Positions 1 through 7,045 of a stretch of DNA of 14,568 nt are shown in pieces. Position numbers and translations under genes: made by a program. Origin of the DNA: Pseudomonadota bacterium (GTDB taxonomy: Bacteria; Pseudomonadota; Alphaproteobacteria; Caulobacterales; Caulobacteraceae); assembly GCA_023428785.1 (NCBI GenBank), contig JAEYWU010000025.1:1-14568 (forward strand), given 5' to 3'. Below the pieces are notes generated by a model. That model was not told the origin of the DNA. It ran no database searches and was given only the letters and a program-made list of their open reading frames with translations. The stretch's first letter is position 1, and the number at the start of each line of letters is the position of its first letter.

Positions 1-42
1 CGCTCCTCCCGGCAACGGGTCGGGCCCTTCGTTCGTCTCCCC

Positions 43-46
43 AGGA
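43..46 (+). promoter_or_regulatory. Ribosome binding site of rplM
   Basis: AGGA lies nine bases before the ATG at 56 and fixes that start. The 55 bases before the start otherwise show only GC-rich leader; the promoter of the ribosomal protein operon probably lies outside the window. Confidence 0.55.
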
Positions 47-55
47 ACCCTCGTC

Positions 56-532
56 ATGCTGAAGAGCACCACGGCTTCGCTGAAGCCCGCGGATGCCGAG
101 AAGAAGGGGAGCGTCGTGGACGCCGAAGGCGTCGTCGTCGGCCGCCTGGCTTCCTTCATCGCCATGCGTCTGCGCGGCAAGCACCGCCCGGACTACACCC
201 CGCACGTCGATTGCGGCGACTATGTCGTCGTCATCAACGCCGAGAAGGTGAAGTTCACCGGCAAGAAGCTGACCGACAAGATTTATTACCGCCACACCGG
301 TCACCCGGGCGGCGTCAAGGAACGCATCGCCGGGCAGGTCCTGGAAGGCAAGTACCCCGAGCGCGTCCTCCAGAAGGCCGTCGAGCGCATGCTGCCCAAG
401 GAAAGCCCGCTGGCCCGCAAGCAGATGACGCACCTGCGCATCTTCGCCGGCTCGGAACACACCCACCAGGCTCAGAGCCCGGAAGTCATCGACTTCGCCG
501 GCATGAACGCCAAGAACGTCCGGGGCCAGTAA
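56..532 (+). CDS. rplM: 50S ribosomal protein L13
   Basis: Large-subunit ribosomal protein L13, an early-assembling protein that binds 23S rRNA. The 158-residue product carries the L13 core: the VVGRLAS segment near residues 27-33, GKHRPDYTPHVDCGDYVVV near 41-59, YYRHTGHPGG near 77-86, and the family signature region from AVERMLPK (about 108-115) through RKQMTHLRIFAG. It is somewhat longer than the 142-residue E. coli protein because of a short N-terminal extension, which is common in alphaproteobacteria. The ATG at 56 follows an AGGA. It is separated from rpsI by only three bases, the usual rplM-rpsI operon arrangement, so the two should be co-transcribed and translationally coupled. Identification is secure. 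Confidence 0.97.
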   Translation: MLKSTTASLKPADAEKKGSVVDAEGVVVGRLASFIAMRLRGKHRPDYTPHVDCGDYVVVINAEKVKFTGKKLTDKIYYRHTGHPGGVKERIAGQVLEGKYPERVLQKAVERMLPKESPLARKQMTHLRIFAGSEHTHQAQSPEVIDFAGMNAKNVRGQ

Positions 533-535
533 ATC

Positions 536-1042
536 ATGACCGACACTCCGATCACCGAAACTGCTCCGGAAGCCGTTGAAGGCAAGGGCTTCGACGCCCT
601 GGCCGGCATGGGCACCAACGCCCCGGCCCCGGTCCGCGAGCGCATCGTCGACGCGCAAGGCCGCGCTTACGCGACCGGCAAGCGCAAGAACGCCATCGCC
701 CGCGTGTGGGTGAAGCCCGGTTCGGGCAAGATCACCATCAACGGCCGCGACCAGGAAATCTACCTGGCCCGCCCGGTCCTGCGCATGATGATCGCCCAGC
801 CGCTGCAGATCGCCGACCGCGCGACCCAGTTCGACGTGGACGTCACCGTCCAGGGCTCGGGCCTCTCGGGCCAGGCCGGCGCCATCCGCCACGGCATTGC
901 CCTGGCGCTGACCCGCTACGAGCCGGAACTGCGCCCGGTCCTGAAGCCGCACGGCTTCCTGACCCGCGACAGCCGCGTCGTCGAGCGCAAGAAGTACGGC
1001 CGCGCCAAGGCCCGCCGCAGCTTCCAGTTCTCGAAGCGCTAA
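536..1042 (+). CDS. rpsI: 30S ribosomal protein S9
   Basis: Small-subunit ribosomal protein S9, whose C-terminal tail reaches into the decoding centre and contacts P-site tRNA. The 168-residue product has the S9 core from about residue 43: YATGKRKNAIARVWVKPG, INGRDQEIYLARP, the GSGLSGQAGAIRHGIALAL block and GFLTRDSRVVERKKYGRAKARRSFQ, and it ends in the invariant Ser-Lys-Arg. The first 40 or so residues are an acidic, Ala/Pro-rich extension absent from the 130-residue E. coli protein; such extensions are known in alphaproteobacterial S9. The gene starts three bases after the rplM stop and ends at a strong terminator, so the rplM-rpsI unit stops here. Confidence 0.97.
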   Translation: MTDTPITETAPEAVEGKGFDALAGMGTNAPAPVRERIVDAQGRAYATGKRKNAIARVWVKPGSGKITINGRDQEIYLARPVLRMMIAQPLQIADRATQFDVDVTVQGSGLSGQAGAIRHGIALALTRYEPELRPVLKPHGFLTRDSRVVERKKYGRAKARRSFQFSKR

Positions 1043-1065
1043 TCGCTCTCACGCGATTTGGATTT

Positions 1066-1096
1066 GGGCGCTTCGGGAAACCGGAGCGCCCTTTTT
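1066..1096 (+). terminator. Rho-independent terminator of rplM-rpsI
   Basis: An 11-bp stem (GGGCGCTTCGG at 1066-1076 with CCGGAGCGCCC at 1081-1091, one G-T wobble) closes a GAAA tetraloop and is followed directly by five T residues. It lies 24 bases past the rpsI stop. It implies that the next gene does not simply share the ribosomal protein transcript. Confidence 0.93.
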
Positions 1097-1163
1097 CTTA
1101 TTTCGCAAGGTTTGCCTAGGCTGGACGCATACGCGGGGTTGCGCTCTAGTGCTCGCTCCAGTT

Positions 1164-1169
1164 GGAGAG
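1164..1169 (+). promoter_or_regulatory. Ribosome binding site that decides the start of the RTX gene
   Basis: GGAGAG lies seven bases before the GTG at 1177, good Shine-Dalgarno spacing. Choosing the TTG at 1162 instead would put this motif inside the coding sequence with no comparable site upstream. CTCC at 1156-1159 can pair with GGAG at 1164-1167 around an AGTT loop, so a small hairpin could partly mask the site. Confidence 0.5.
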
Positions 1170-1176
1170 CCGTCGC

Positions 1177-2634
1177 GTGCCGCTGTCGATTGCTGAAGAT
1201 TACATGATCGCCGCAGGCCAGCGCCTCCTCATCGATAACGATCCGATCGGAATCCTGCTTCGACACCCGCATGTCGTGCCGGATCAACCGCCACCGCCGA
1301 CCCTGACCATCCATGGCGAATATGCTTATCGAGGAAGCGGAACGAGCTTTTGGTCGACCGCCCTACAGTTCGAATATTCGAGCGGAGGATGGAGCAACTC
1401 CGAAATTGGCAACCAGACGCACGTCGCCATCCGGATCTCCGAGACGGGCGTTGTCGATGTAGAAGGCGGGCGGTTTATCCGCGGCGTCTTCTCCGAGGCC
1501 TACAATGGCGATTTCGTCAACGACGGGCGTTTCGAAGTGCGATGCACGGATCCGTTCGGTATCGCCGACGGACTTGGTACGCCACACGGCACAAGTTTCG
1601 ACTTCATCAATCGCGGAACCTACCGCGTCCTCTCGCTCAACGAGGCCAAGGGCGTCACGCTAGCCAATGGTGGCAACTTCGTGAACTCGGGGACCTTCGA
1701 AGTTCTTGGGGGCACCTCGGCTATCGGCTTGCACACGAGCGGAGGAGGAGGGGCAACCCAATTTCTCAACACCGGCACAATCAGAGTCCTCACCGATATC
1801 GCCGGCGGCGAACAGAGAACGGTTGCGCTCCAATACGGGCACCTAGACGACTATCCCAATGATAGGCCCGAGTTGACTTTCGTTATCAGGAACGAAGGTC
1901 TGATCGAGTCAAACGGCTGGGCGATCAAGGGTATCCACAACTTCAGTCCGATGCAGCGCGCTAGGGACGTATTGCTGAACAGCGGCGAGATCATCGGCGA
2001 CATCGATCTGTTTCTCGGTAACGACGAGATCGTCAATACGGGGCGGATCGAAGGGGATGTCTATCTCAACGGAGATAACGACATCTATCGAGGCCAAGAC
2101 GGCCTATTGATAGGTTCGGTCTTCGGCGGCGACGGGCATGACCAGATATTCGGGGGCGATCTCGACGAATATCTTGCCGGCGATGGAGGCGATGACATCA
2201 TCCACGGTGGCGGGGGCGACGACCGCCTAGAGGGAGGACGGGGTCGTGATCAACTCTTTGGGGAAGACGGCGATGACGTCCTGTTTTTATTCGCCGGCCC
2301 CGACGACGATCTAATCGACGGCGGTGCCGGATATGACGTTGTCGAGCTCTGGGCCAAAAAGAGCGACTTCGAGATCATTGAAACCAGCGATGGCATTCTT
2401 CTCGCGGGGCAGTGGGGCAAAGCGCTTCTCAAGAATATCGAAGCGATTTCGTTCAGCGACGGAATTTGGTCTCCCGGCTTGATTGTATGTCCGCCGGCTC
2501 CAGAGGCTGAGGGCGCGCCGAAGACGCCGGAAGCGCCGCTCGTCCCTGTCGTGTGTGAGTTGGAATCGATCGATCCGCGAGACCTGGCGACGACAATCAA
2601 TCCGACCGCTGCCGGCGGTGACTGGATCTTGTGA
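1177..2634 (+). CDS. Predicted secreted RTX calcium-binding protein with Asn-x-Gly beta-helix-like repeats
   Basis: Not a named family; function unknown. From the GTG at 1177 the product has 485 residues (alternative starts: TTG 1162, ATG 1204; an in-frame stop lies at 1147). There is no N-terminal signal peptide. Residues about 110-300 hold at least seven degenerate units with an Asn-x-Gly core (FVNDGRFEV, FINRGTYRV, FVNSGTFEV, FLNTGTIRV, IRNEGLIES, LLNSGEIIG, IVNTGRIEG), as in adhesin-like right-handed beta-helices. Residues about 311-385 hold RTX nonapeptide-like repeats (GGDGHDQIF, GGGGDDRLE, GEDGDDVLF, GGAGYDVVE) that bind calcium in known RTX proteins. A Pro/Ala-rich linker follows, and the protein ends in Asp-Trp-Ile-Leu, an acidic residue plus hydrophobic residues as at the ends of some type I secreted proteases. 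I infer type I secretion and a surface or extracellular role. No ABC transporter or adaptor gene is nearby. Codon use is clearly more A/T-tolerant than in the neighbours, suggesting acquisition. Confidence 0.78.
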   Translation: MPLSIAEDYMIAAGQRLLIDNDPIGILLRHPHVVPDQPPPPTLTIHGEYAYRGSGTSFWSTALQFEYSSGGWSNSEIGNQTHVAIRISETGVVDVEGGRFIRGVFSEAYNGDFVNDGRFEVRCTDPFGIADGLGTPHGTSFDFINRGTYRVLSLNEAKGVTLANGGNFVNSGTFEVLGGTSAIGLHTSGGGGATQFLNTGTIRVLTDIAGGEQRTVALQYGHLDDYPNDRPELTFVIRNEGLIESNGWAIKGIHNFSPMQRARDVLLNSGEIIGDIDLFLGNDEIVNTGRIEGDVYLNGDNDIYRGQDGLLIGSVFGGDGHDQIFGGDLDEYLAGDGGDDIIHGGGGDDRLEGGRGRDQLFGEDGDDVLFLFAGPDDDLIDGGAGYDVVELWAKKSDFEIIETSDGILLAGQWGKALLKNIEAISFSDGIWSPGLIVCPPAPEAEGAPKTPEAPLVPVVCELESIDPRDLATTINPTAAGGDWIL

Positions 2635-2648
2635 ATTTCAAAAATCGC

Positions 2649-2669
2649 GCCGTCATCCCCTGACGGCCT
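2649..2669 (+). terminator. Possible weak terminator after the RTX gene
   Basis: A perfect 7-bp inverted repeat (GCCGTCA at 2649-2655, TGACGGC at 2661-2667, loop TCCCC) lies 14 bases past the stop. Only two T residues follow, so it is either a weak terminator or simply a hairpin in the leader of argC. Confidence 0.35.
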
Positions 2670-2703
2670 TATCGAGGACGCTGCCGGGCCTTATGAAGCT
2701 CGA

Positions 2704-3645
2704 ATGACCCTCCCCACGATCTTCATCGACGGCGAAGCCGGAACCACGGGCCTGCAGATCCGTGAGCGCCTCGTCGGCCGCACGGACCTCAATCTCGTGT
2801 CCATCGACCCGGAGCGGCGCAAGAACGCGTCGGCGCGCGCCGAGTTGCTGAATGCGGCGGATCTGGTGATCCTGTGCCTGCCGGACGAGGCCGCCAAGGA
2901 AGCGGTGGCGATGATCGGGAATGACACGACGCGGGTCGTGGACGCCTCGACGGCCTATCGGGTCGATCCGGATTGGACCTATGGGTTCGCTGAGATGTCG
3001 AAAGACCAGCGCGCGGCCATCGCGGGGTCGAAGCGCGTGTCGAACCCGGGCTGCTATCCGACCGGCTTCATCGCCCTGGTGCGGCCGCTGGTGCAGGGCG
3101 GGATCGTCCCGGCGGACTATCCGGTCACGGTCAATGCGGTGTCGGGCTATTCCGGCGGCGGCAAGGCGATGATCGCCGAGTTCGAGGGCGGACAGGGCGA
3201 TCCCTTCCGAGCCTATGGCCTGACGCAGAAGCACAAACATGTGCCCGAGATGCAGAAGCACACCGGCCTGTCGGGCCGCCCTATGTTCGCGCCGGCGGTG
3301 GGCCAGTATGCGCAAGGGATGCTGGTCGAGGTTCCGCTGCAGCTTCGGGCCCTGCCGGGCGGGGCGTCGGTCGCCGACGTCCATGCGGCGCTGAGCCAGA
3401 CCTATGCGGGCGAACGGTTCGTGTCGGTGGCGTCGCTGGAAGAAAGCCAGGCCATGGCCGGCATCGAGCCTCAGGCCCTGAACGGCACCAACCGGATGCG
3501 GCTGTTCGTGTTCGGTGATCCGGCAGGCGATCAGGCGCGGCTGGTCGCCCAGCTGGATAACCTGGGCAAGGGCGCCTCGGGCGCGGCGGTGCAGAACATG
3601 AACCTGATGCTCGGTCTGCCGGAGGACGCGGGGCTCCAGGGCTGA
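2704..3645 (+). CDS. argC: N-acetyl-gamma-glutamyl-phosphate reductase
   Basis: Cytoplasmic enzyme of arginine biosynthesis: NADPH-dependent reduction of N-acetylglutamyl 5-phosphate to N-acetylglutamate 5-semialdehyde. The 313-residue length and sequence fit the shorter type 2 AGPR subfamily. Residues 9-16 (DGEAGTTG) form the nucleotide-binding loop of the Rossmann fold; SNPGCYPTG at 113-121 contains the catalytic cysteine, Cys117; VSGYSGGGK at 146-154 and the HKHVPEMQKH segment around 177-186 are further family blocks. It is preceded by the RTX gene rather than directly by rpsI. From memory, rpsI and argC are neighbours in several alphaproteobacteria, which would make the RTX gene the insertion. 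hmgA follows after 82 bases. A weak GAAG precedes the ATG. Confidence 0.95.
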   Translation: MTLPTIFIDGEAGTTGLQIRERLVGRTDLNLVSIDPERRKNASARAELLNAADLVILCLPDEAAKEAVAMIGNDTTRVVDASTAYRVDPDWTYGFAEMSKDQRAAIAGSKRVSNPGCYPTGFIALVRPLVQGGIVPADYPVTVNAVSGYSGGGKAMIAEFEGGQGDPFRAYGLTQKHKHVPEMQKHTGLSGRPMFAPAVGQYAQGMLVEVPLQLRALPGGASVADVHAALSQTYAGERFVSVASLEESQAMAGIEPQALNGTNRMRLFVFGDPAGDQARLVAQLDNLGKGASGAAVQNMNLMLGLPEDAGLQG

Positions 3646-3713
3646 TCCGGGCTTTCCCTTACGTTGCAATCTGGCGGGCCGGGCAATAGGACCGGGCCAA
3701 CAACCAGAACAAC

Positions 3714-3718
3714 GGGAG
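3714..3718 (+). promoter_or_regulatory. Ribosome binding site of hmgA
   Basis: GGGAG lies nine bases before the ATG at 3728. The ATG at 3720 is nearer to it but out of frame. This supports the start used for hmgA. Confidence 0.5.
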
Positions 3719-3727
3719 CATGGCCTG

Positions 3728-5050
3728 ATGTCGGTCCAGACGCCGTCAGCCGCCGGGAACGGACTTCACTATCTGTCGGGCTTCGGCGCCTCGTTCGAGA
3801 GCGAGGCGGTCAAGGGCGCACTGCCGGTGGGGCGCAACTCGCCCCAGAAGCCATCATTCGGCCTGTACGCCGAACAGCTGTCGGGCACCGCCTTCACCGC
3901 GCCGCGCCACGAGAACCGGCGGTCGTGGCTGTATCGCCTGAGGCCGACGGCCCAGCACGGGGCGTTCAAGCCCTATGCGGGCGCGGCCCAGTGGCGCTCG
4001 GGCCCGTTCGACGAGATCCCGCCCAGCCCCAACCGCATGCGCTGGTCGCCGCTGGACTGGCCGACCGAGGCGACCGACTTCGTCGACGGCATGACGACCT
4101 ATGCGGGGGCAGGGGACCCGGCCGCCCAGTCGGGTCTGGCCGCCCTCGTCTATGTCGCGACCGCTGACATGAAGGACCGCTGCTTCTTCAACGCCGACGG
4201 CGAGATGCTGGTCGTGCCGCAGGAGGGGCGGCTGGACATCATGACCGAGTTCGGCCGGCTGGAGGTGTCGCCGGGTGAGATCGTGCTGTTGCCGCGCGGG
4301 GTGCGGATCCGTGTCAGCCTGCCGGACGGGCGTGCGCGGGGCTATGTGTGCGAGAACTATGGCGCGCTGTTCCGTCTACCGGAGCGGGGGCCGATCGGTT
4401 CGAACTCCCTGGCGTCGGAGCGGGATTTCCTGGCCCCGGTCGCGGCCTATGAGGACGTCGATGCTTCTTGCGAGATCGTCCAGAAATTCCAGGGCGCGCT
4501 CTGGACCACGATGCTGGACCATTCGCCGTTCGACGTGGTGGCCTGGCACGGGAACCTCTGTCCGTTCAAATACGACCTGGCCCGGTTCGCGACGATCGGC
4601 TCGATCAGCTTCGACCACCCTGATCCGTCGATCTTCACGGTCCTGACCAGCCCGACGGACACGCCGGGCGTCGCCAACTGTGACTTCGTGATCTTCCCGC
4701 CGCGCTGGATGGTGGCCGAGGACACCTTCCGCCCGCCGTGGTTCCACAGGAACGTAATGAGCGAGTTCATGGGCCTGATCCACGGCGTCTATGACGCCAA
4801 GGAGGGCGGAGGCTTCGCGCCCGGCGGCGCCAGCCTGCACAACTGCATGAGCGGCCACGGTCCGGACCAGTCGAGCTGGCAGGGCGCGACGAACGCCCAG
4901 CTCAAGCCGCACAAGATCGACAACACCCTGGCCTTCATGTTCGAGAGCCGGTTTGTGTTCCGGCCCACGAAGTTCGCCGTCGAGACCCCGGCGATGCAGC
5001 TGGACTACGACGACGCCTGGACCGGGTTCGAAAAGGGAAACCCGCGTTAG
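3728..5050 (+). CDS. hmgA: Homogentisate 1,2-dioxygenase
   Basis: Fe(II)-dependent ring-cleaving dioxygenase that converts homogentisate to maleylacetoacetate in tyrosine and phenylalanine catabolism. The 440-residue protein matches the full family length. N-terminal hallmarks are LSGFGASFESEA near 16-27 and the NSPQKPSFGLYAEQLSGTAFTAPR region near 37-60. The iron ligands can be read by comparison with the human enzyme (His335, Glu341, His371): here His340 and Glu346 in WFHRNVMSEFMG, and His377 in SGHGPD. All three are present, so the enzyme should be active. It leads a probable catabolic cluster with an unknown gene and fahA, separated from the former by 92 bases. The connecting enzyme maleylacetoacetate isomerase is not encoded in the window. 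Confidence 0.97.
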   Translation: MSVQTPSAAGNGLHYLSGFGASFESEAVKGALPVGRNSPQKPSFGLYAEQLSGTAFTAPRHENRRSWLYRLRPTAQHGAFKPYAGAAQWRSGPFDEIPPSPNRMRWSPLDWPTEATDFVDGMTTYAGAGDPAAQSGLAALVYVATADMKDRCFFNADGEMLVVPQEGRLDIMTEFGRLEVSPGEIVLLPRGVRIRVSLPDGRARGYVCENYGALFRLPERGPIGSNSLASERDFLAPVAAYEDVDASCEIVQKFQGALWTTMLDHSPFDVVAWHGNLCPFKYDLARFATIGSISFDHPDPSIFTVLTSPTDTPGVANCDFVIFPPRWMVAEDTFRPPWFHRNVMSEFMGLIHGVYDAKEGGGFAPGGASLHNCMSGHGPDQSSWQGATNAQLKPHKIDNTLAFMFESRFVFRPTKFAVETPAMQLDYDDAWTGFEKGNPR

Positions 5051-5142
5051 TTGAATCCTGGGGACAGACGCCGTTCCGAGCTTGACCCAACGGCCCAGCT
5101 ACGGACTCCAATAGGGCGAAAGATTCTCTTGGCGAGGCCCCT

Positions 5143-5766
5143 ATGGACCCGGATCCCTGGTGGATTCCCTGGGACTGGATCGCGATCGCGGTGATCTGCG
5201 CCGCGTCGGCGGCCGGCGCTGGCTGGTTCTTCGGCTATGACGCAGGCCGCGCGGCCGAGGCGCGCGATGCGCTGAAGGCTCGCGACGACCTCTACAAGGC
5301 GATCTCCAAGGCCTGCGAGAAGGCCATCCAGGCCCGCAATCTCGAGACCGCGGCCCGGGCGACCGAGCTGCGCCGCACCCTGCGTGACAGACTGGGGCCG
5401 CTGACGGCGTTCGCTGCCGAATACACCAAGGCCTTGGCCGAGCTGGACAAGGCCCTGGCGCCCGTGACCCGGGCCAAGGCGAAGAAGGCCGCGACGTCCG
5501 CCTGTGCGACCCCCGCGCCGGCTCCGGGCGGGATGGTGGTCCACGGCAATGTCGTCATGATGCCGCCCGCGCCGGCGGCGACGGCCTGTGTTCCTGTCTG
5601 TCCGCCGGAAGAACCGGACTGCCCGCCCCCGGCCAAGGACCAGACGCGTGAGGCCGTCTTCGTCTTTCGCGAATGGTGGACCGAGCCGGGCCGCAACGAC
5701 GAACTGGCCGAGATCCAGACCGTGCTGAACGGCGGGGAGCTTTCCAAACCGGCCTCTCAGGGCTAG
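5143..5766 (+). CDS. Unrecognised membrane-anchored coiled-coil protein between hmgA and fahA
   Basis: I do not recognise this 207-residue protein. Residues 1-11 are short and Trp-rich; 12-31 form one hydrophobic helix likely to span the inner membrane, with a small-residue pattern (AASAAGAG). Residues about 35-112 are charged, Ala-rich and predicted coiled coil, with many Lys/Arg and Glu/Asp. Residues 120-165 are Pro/Ala/Cys-rich with Cys121, Cys149, Cys153 and Cys160; the last three give C-x3-C-x6-C, which could be metal-binding or disulfide-bonded if periplasmic. The ATG at 5143 follows GAGG by five bases. The gene ends nine bases before fahA, so the two are almost surely co-transcribed. 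G/C-rich third positions and the tight spacing support a real gene. An enzymatic role in tyrosine breakdown is not suggested by the sequence. Confidence 0.75.
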   Translation: MDPDPWWIPWDWIAIAVICAASAAGAGWFFGYDAGRAAEARDALKARDDLYKAISKACEKAIQARNLETAARATELRRTLRDRLGPLTAFAAEYTKALAELDKALAPVTRAKAKKAATSACATPAPAPGGMVVHGNVVMMPPAPAATACVPVCPPEEPDCPPPAKDQTREAVFVFREWWTEPGRNDELAEIQTVLNGGELSKPASQG

Positions 5767-5775
5767 GCCTTTTCC

Positions 5776-6783
5776 ATGAAACTCGCATCGCTCAAGTCCG
5801 GCCGCGATGGCCGGCTCGTCGTCGTCTCCGAAGACCTGGCCTGGTACACGGACGCCTTCCTGATCGCCCCGACCCTGCAGGCGGCCCTGGATGACTGGGA
5901 CCGCTGTGAGCCCGAACTGCGGGCCCTGGCCGAAAGCCTTGAGCACGATGCGGTGCCTCGCGGCCGCTTCCACGAGCGCGAGGCCGATGCCCCGCTCCCG
6001 CGCGCCTATCAGTGGGCCGACGGCTCGGCCTATGTGAATCACGTCGAACTGGTGCGTAAGGCCCGGGGCGCCGAGATGCCCGAGACCTTTTGGACCGATC
6101 CGCTGATGTATCAAGGCGGCTCGGATGGGATGCTGGCGCCGCGCGATCCGATCCCGTTGGCCGACGAGGCCTGGGGCTGTGATCTCGAGGCCGAGATCGT
6201 GGTCGTGACCGGCGACGTGCCCCAGGGCGTGAGCCGCGAGGAGGCGCTCAAGCAGATCCGGCTGGTCGGGCTGGTCAATGACGTGAGCCTGCGGAACCTG
6301 ATCCCGGCCGAACTGGCCAAGGGCTTCGGCTTCGTCCAGTCCAAGCCGGCCTCGGCCCTGTCGCCGGTGCTGGTGACGCCCGATGCGCTGGGCGACCGGT
6401 TCAAGGACGGCAAGCTGCACGGCGAGCTGACGGTCCAGATCAACGGCGAAGACTTCGGCAAGGCCGACGCGGGCGTGGACATGACCTTCTGCTTCGGGAC
6501 CCTGATCGCCCACCTGGCCAAGACCCGTCCGCTGATCGCCGGTTCTGTGATCGGCTCGGGCACGGTGTCGAACAAGGACAGGGACGGCGGACCCGGCAAG
6601 CCTGTCGCGGTCGGCGGCCTCGGCTATTCCTGTATCGCCGAGGTCCGGATGGTCGAGACCATCCTGAACGGCAAGCCTGAGACGGGCTTCCTCAAATGGG
6701 GCGACACCGTCCGCATCGAGATGCTCGACGACAAACACCACTCGATCTTCGGCGCGATCGAACAGACGGTCGAGAAGGTCTGA
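5776..6783 (+). CDS. fahA: Fumarylacetoacetate hydrolase (fumarylacetoacetase)
   Basis: Final enzyme of tyrosine catabolism, splitting fumarylacetoacetate into fumarate and acetoacetate. The 335-residue protein begins MKLASLKSGRDGRLVVVS, typical of the roughly 330-residue bacterial FAH form. The FAH fold spans about residues 75-335. Metal-site residues expected for the family are seen in DLEAEIVVVTGD (Glu138, Glu140) and LVNDVSLRN (Asp169); YQGGSD near 112-117, FGFVQSKPASALSPV near 184-198 and GSGTVSNKD near 260-268 are other conserved blocks. Partnership with hmgA supports this role over other FAH-superfamily hydrolases. The start lies nine bases after the preceding gene. The minus-strand tRNA-Cys converges on its 3' end. 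Confidence 0.93.
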   Translation: MKLASLKSGRDGRLVVVSEDLAWYTDAFLIAPTLQAALDDWDRCEPELRALAESLEHDAVPRGRFHEREADAPLPRAYQWADGSAYVNHVELVRKARGAEMPETFWTDPLMYQGGSDGMLAPRDPIPLADEAWGCDLEAEIVVVTGDVPQGVSREEALKQIRLVGLVNDVSLRNLIPAELAKGFGFVQSKPASALSPVLVTPDALGDRFKDGKLHGELTVQINGEDFGKADAGVDMTFCFGTLIAHLAKTRPLIAGSVIGSGTVSNKDRDGGPGKPVAVGGLGYSCIAEVRMVETILNGKPETGFLKWGDTVRIEMLDDKHHSIFGAIEQTVEKV

Positions 6784-6833
6784 GTTCCGGGAATCAGCTC
6801 CTGCCGCGCGGCCCAGCAGGTGGGGTGGGAGCT

Positions 6834-6907
6834 TGGAGGCCTGGCCGAGAATCGAACTCGGGTACACGGATTTGCAGTCCGCTGCGTAACCACTCCGCCA
6901 CCAGGCC
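6834..6907 (-). tRNA. tRNA-Cys (anticodon GCA)
   Basis: Read on the minus strand from 6907 to 6834, the sequence folds as a complete 74-nt tRNA. The acceptor stem is GGCCTGG (6907-6901) with CCAGGCC (6844-6838), the discriminator is U at 6837 and the 3' CCA is encoded at 6836-6834. The anticodon GCA is at 6875-6873 in a CTGCAAA loop, and the T-arm has the GTTCGATTC motif. U73 and anticodon GCA are the identity elements for cysteinyl-tRNA synthetase. It converges with fahA and diverges from the PCMT-like gene. Whether other tRNA-Cys genes exist cannot be told from the window. Confidence 0.97.
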
Positions 6908-6919
6908 GTGTCGGGAGCC

Positions 6920-6925
6920 CCTATA
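6920..6925 (-). promoter_or_regulatory. Possible -10 element of tRNA-Cys
   Basis: On the minus strand TATAGG sits 12 bases before the tRNA 5' end, an A/T-rich patch in otherwise GC-rich DNA. No convincing -35 element was found at normal spacing, so this is tentative. Confidence 0.25.
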
Positions 6926-6981
6926 TGGGGAGGCGTTCGCTAACAGATCGCCAAGACCGCCGCAACGGGCCTCTGTGACGA

Positions 6982-7010
6982 TTGCTCGAAAAGGCGACGC
7001 GACCTATAAG
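6982..7010 (+). promoter_or_regulatory. Predicted promoter of the PCMT-like gene
   Basis: TTGCTC at 6982-6987 and TATAAG at 7005-7010 are separated by 17 bases, a good housekeeping-sigma arrangement. The surrounding CCTATAAG also resembles the Caulobacter -10 pattern (GCTANAWC). Transcription would start near 7017, giving a leader of about 30 bases with a GGAG site at 7035-7038 before the ATG at 7046. Confidence 0.55.
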
Positions 7011-7045
7011 CGGCGCCGATTTCCGCCTCTTTCCGGAGCCTCCCG

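Noticed and set aside
2653..3669. A 338-codon minus-strand open frame opposite argC
   Set aside because: Antisense shadow of argC with Arg/His-rich composition and no domain seen.
5082..5114. TTGACC followed by CAATAG upstream of the unknown gene as a promoter
   Set aside because: Spacing is 21 bases and the -10 match is poor; read-through from hmgA is at least as likely.
5047..6867. A 606-codon open frame on the minus strand opposite the unknown gene and fahA
   Set aside because: It mirrors the plus-strand genes, is rich in Arg/Gly/His from reversed GC-rich codons, and matches no family. FahA is clearly the real gene.
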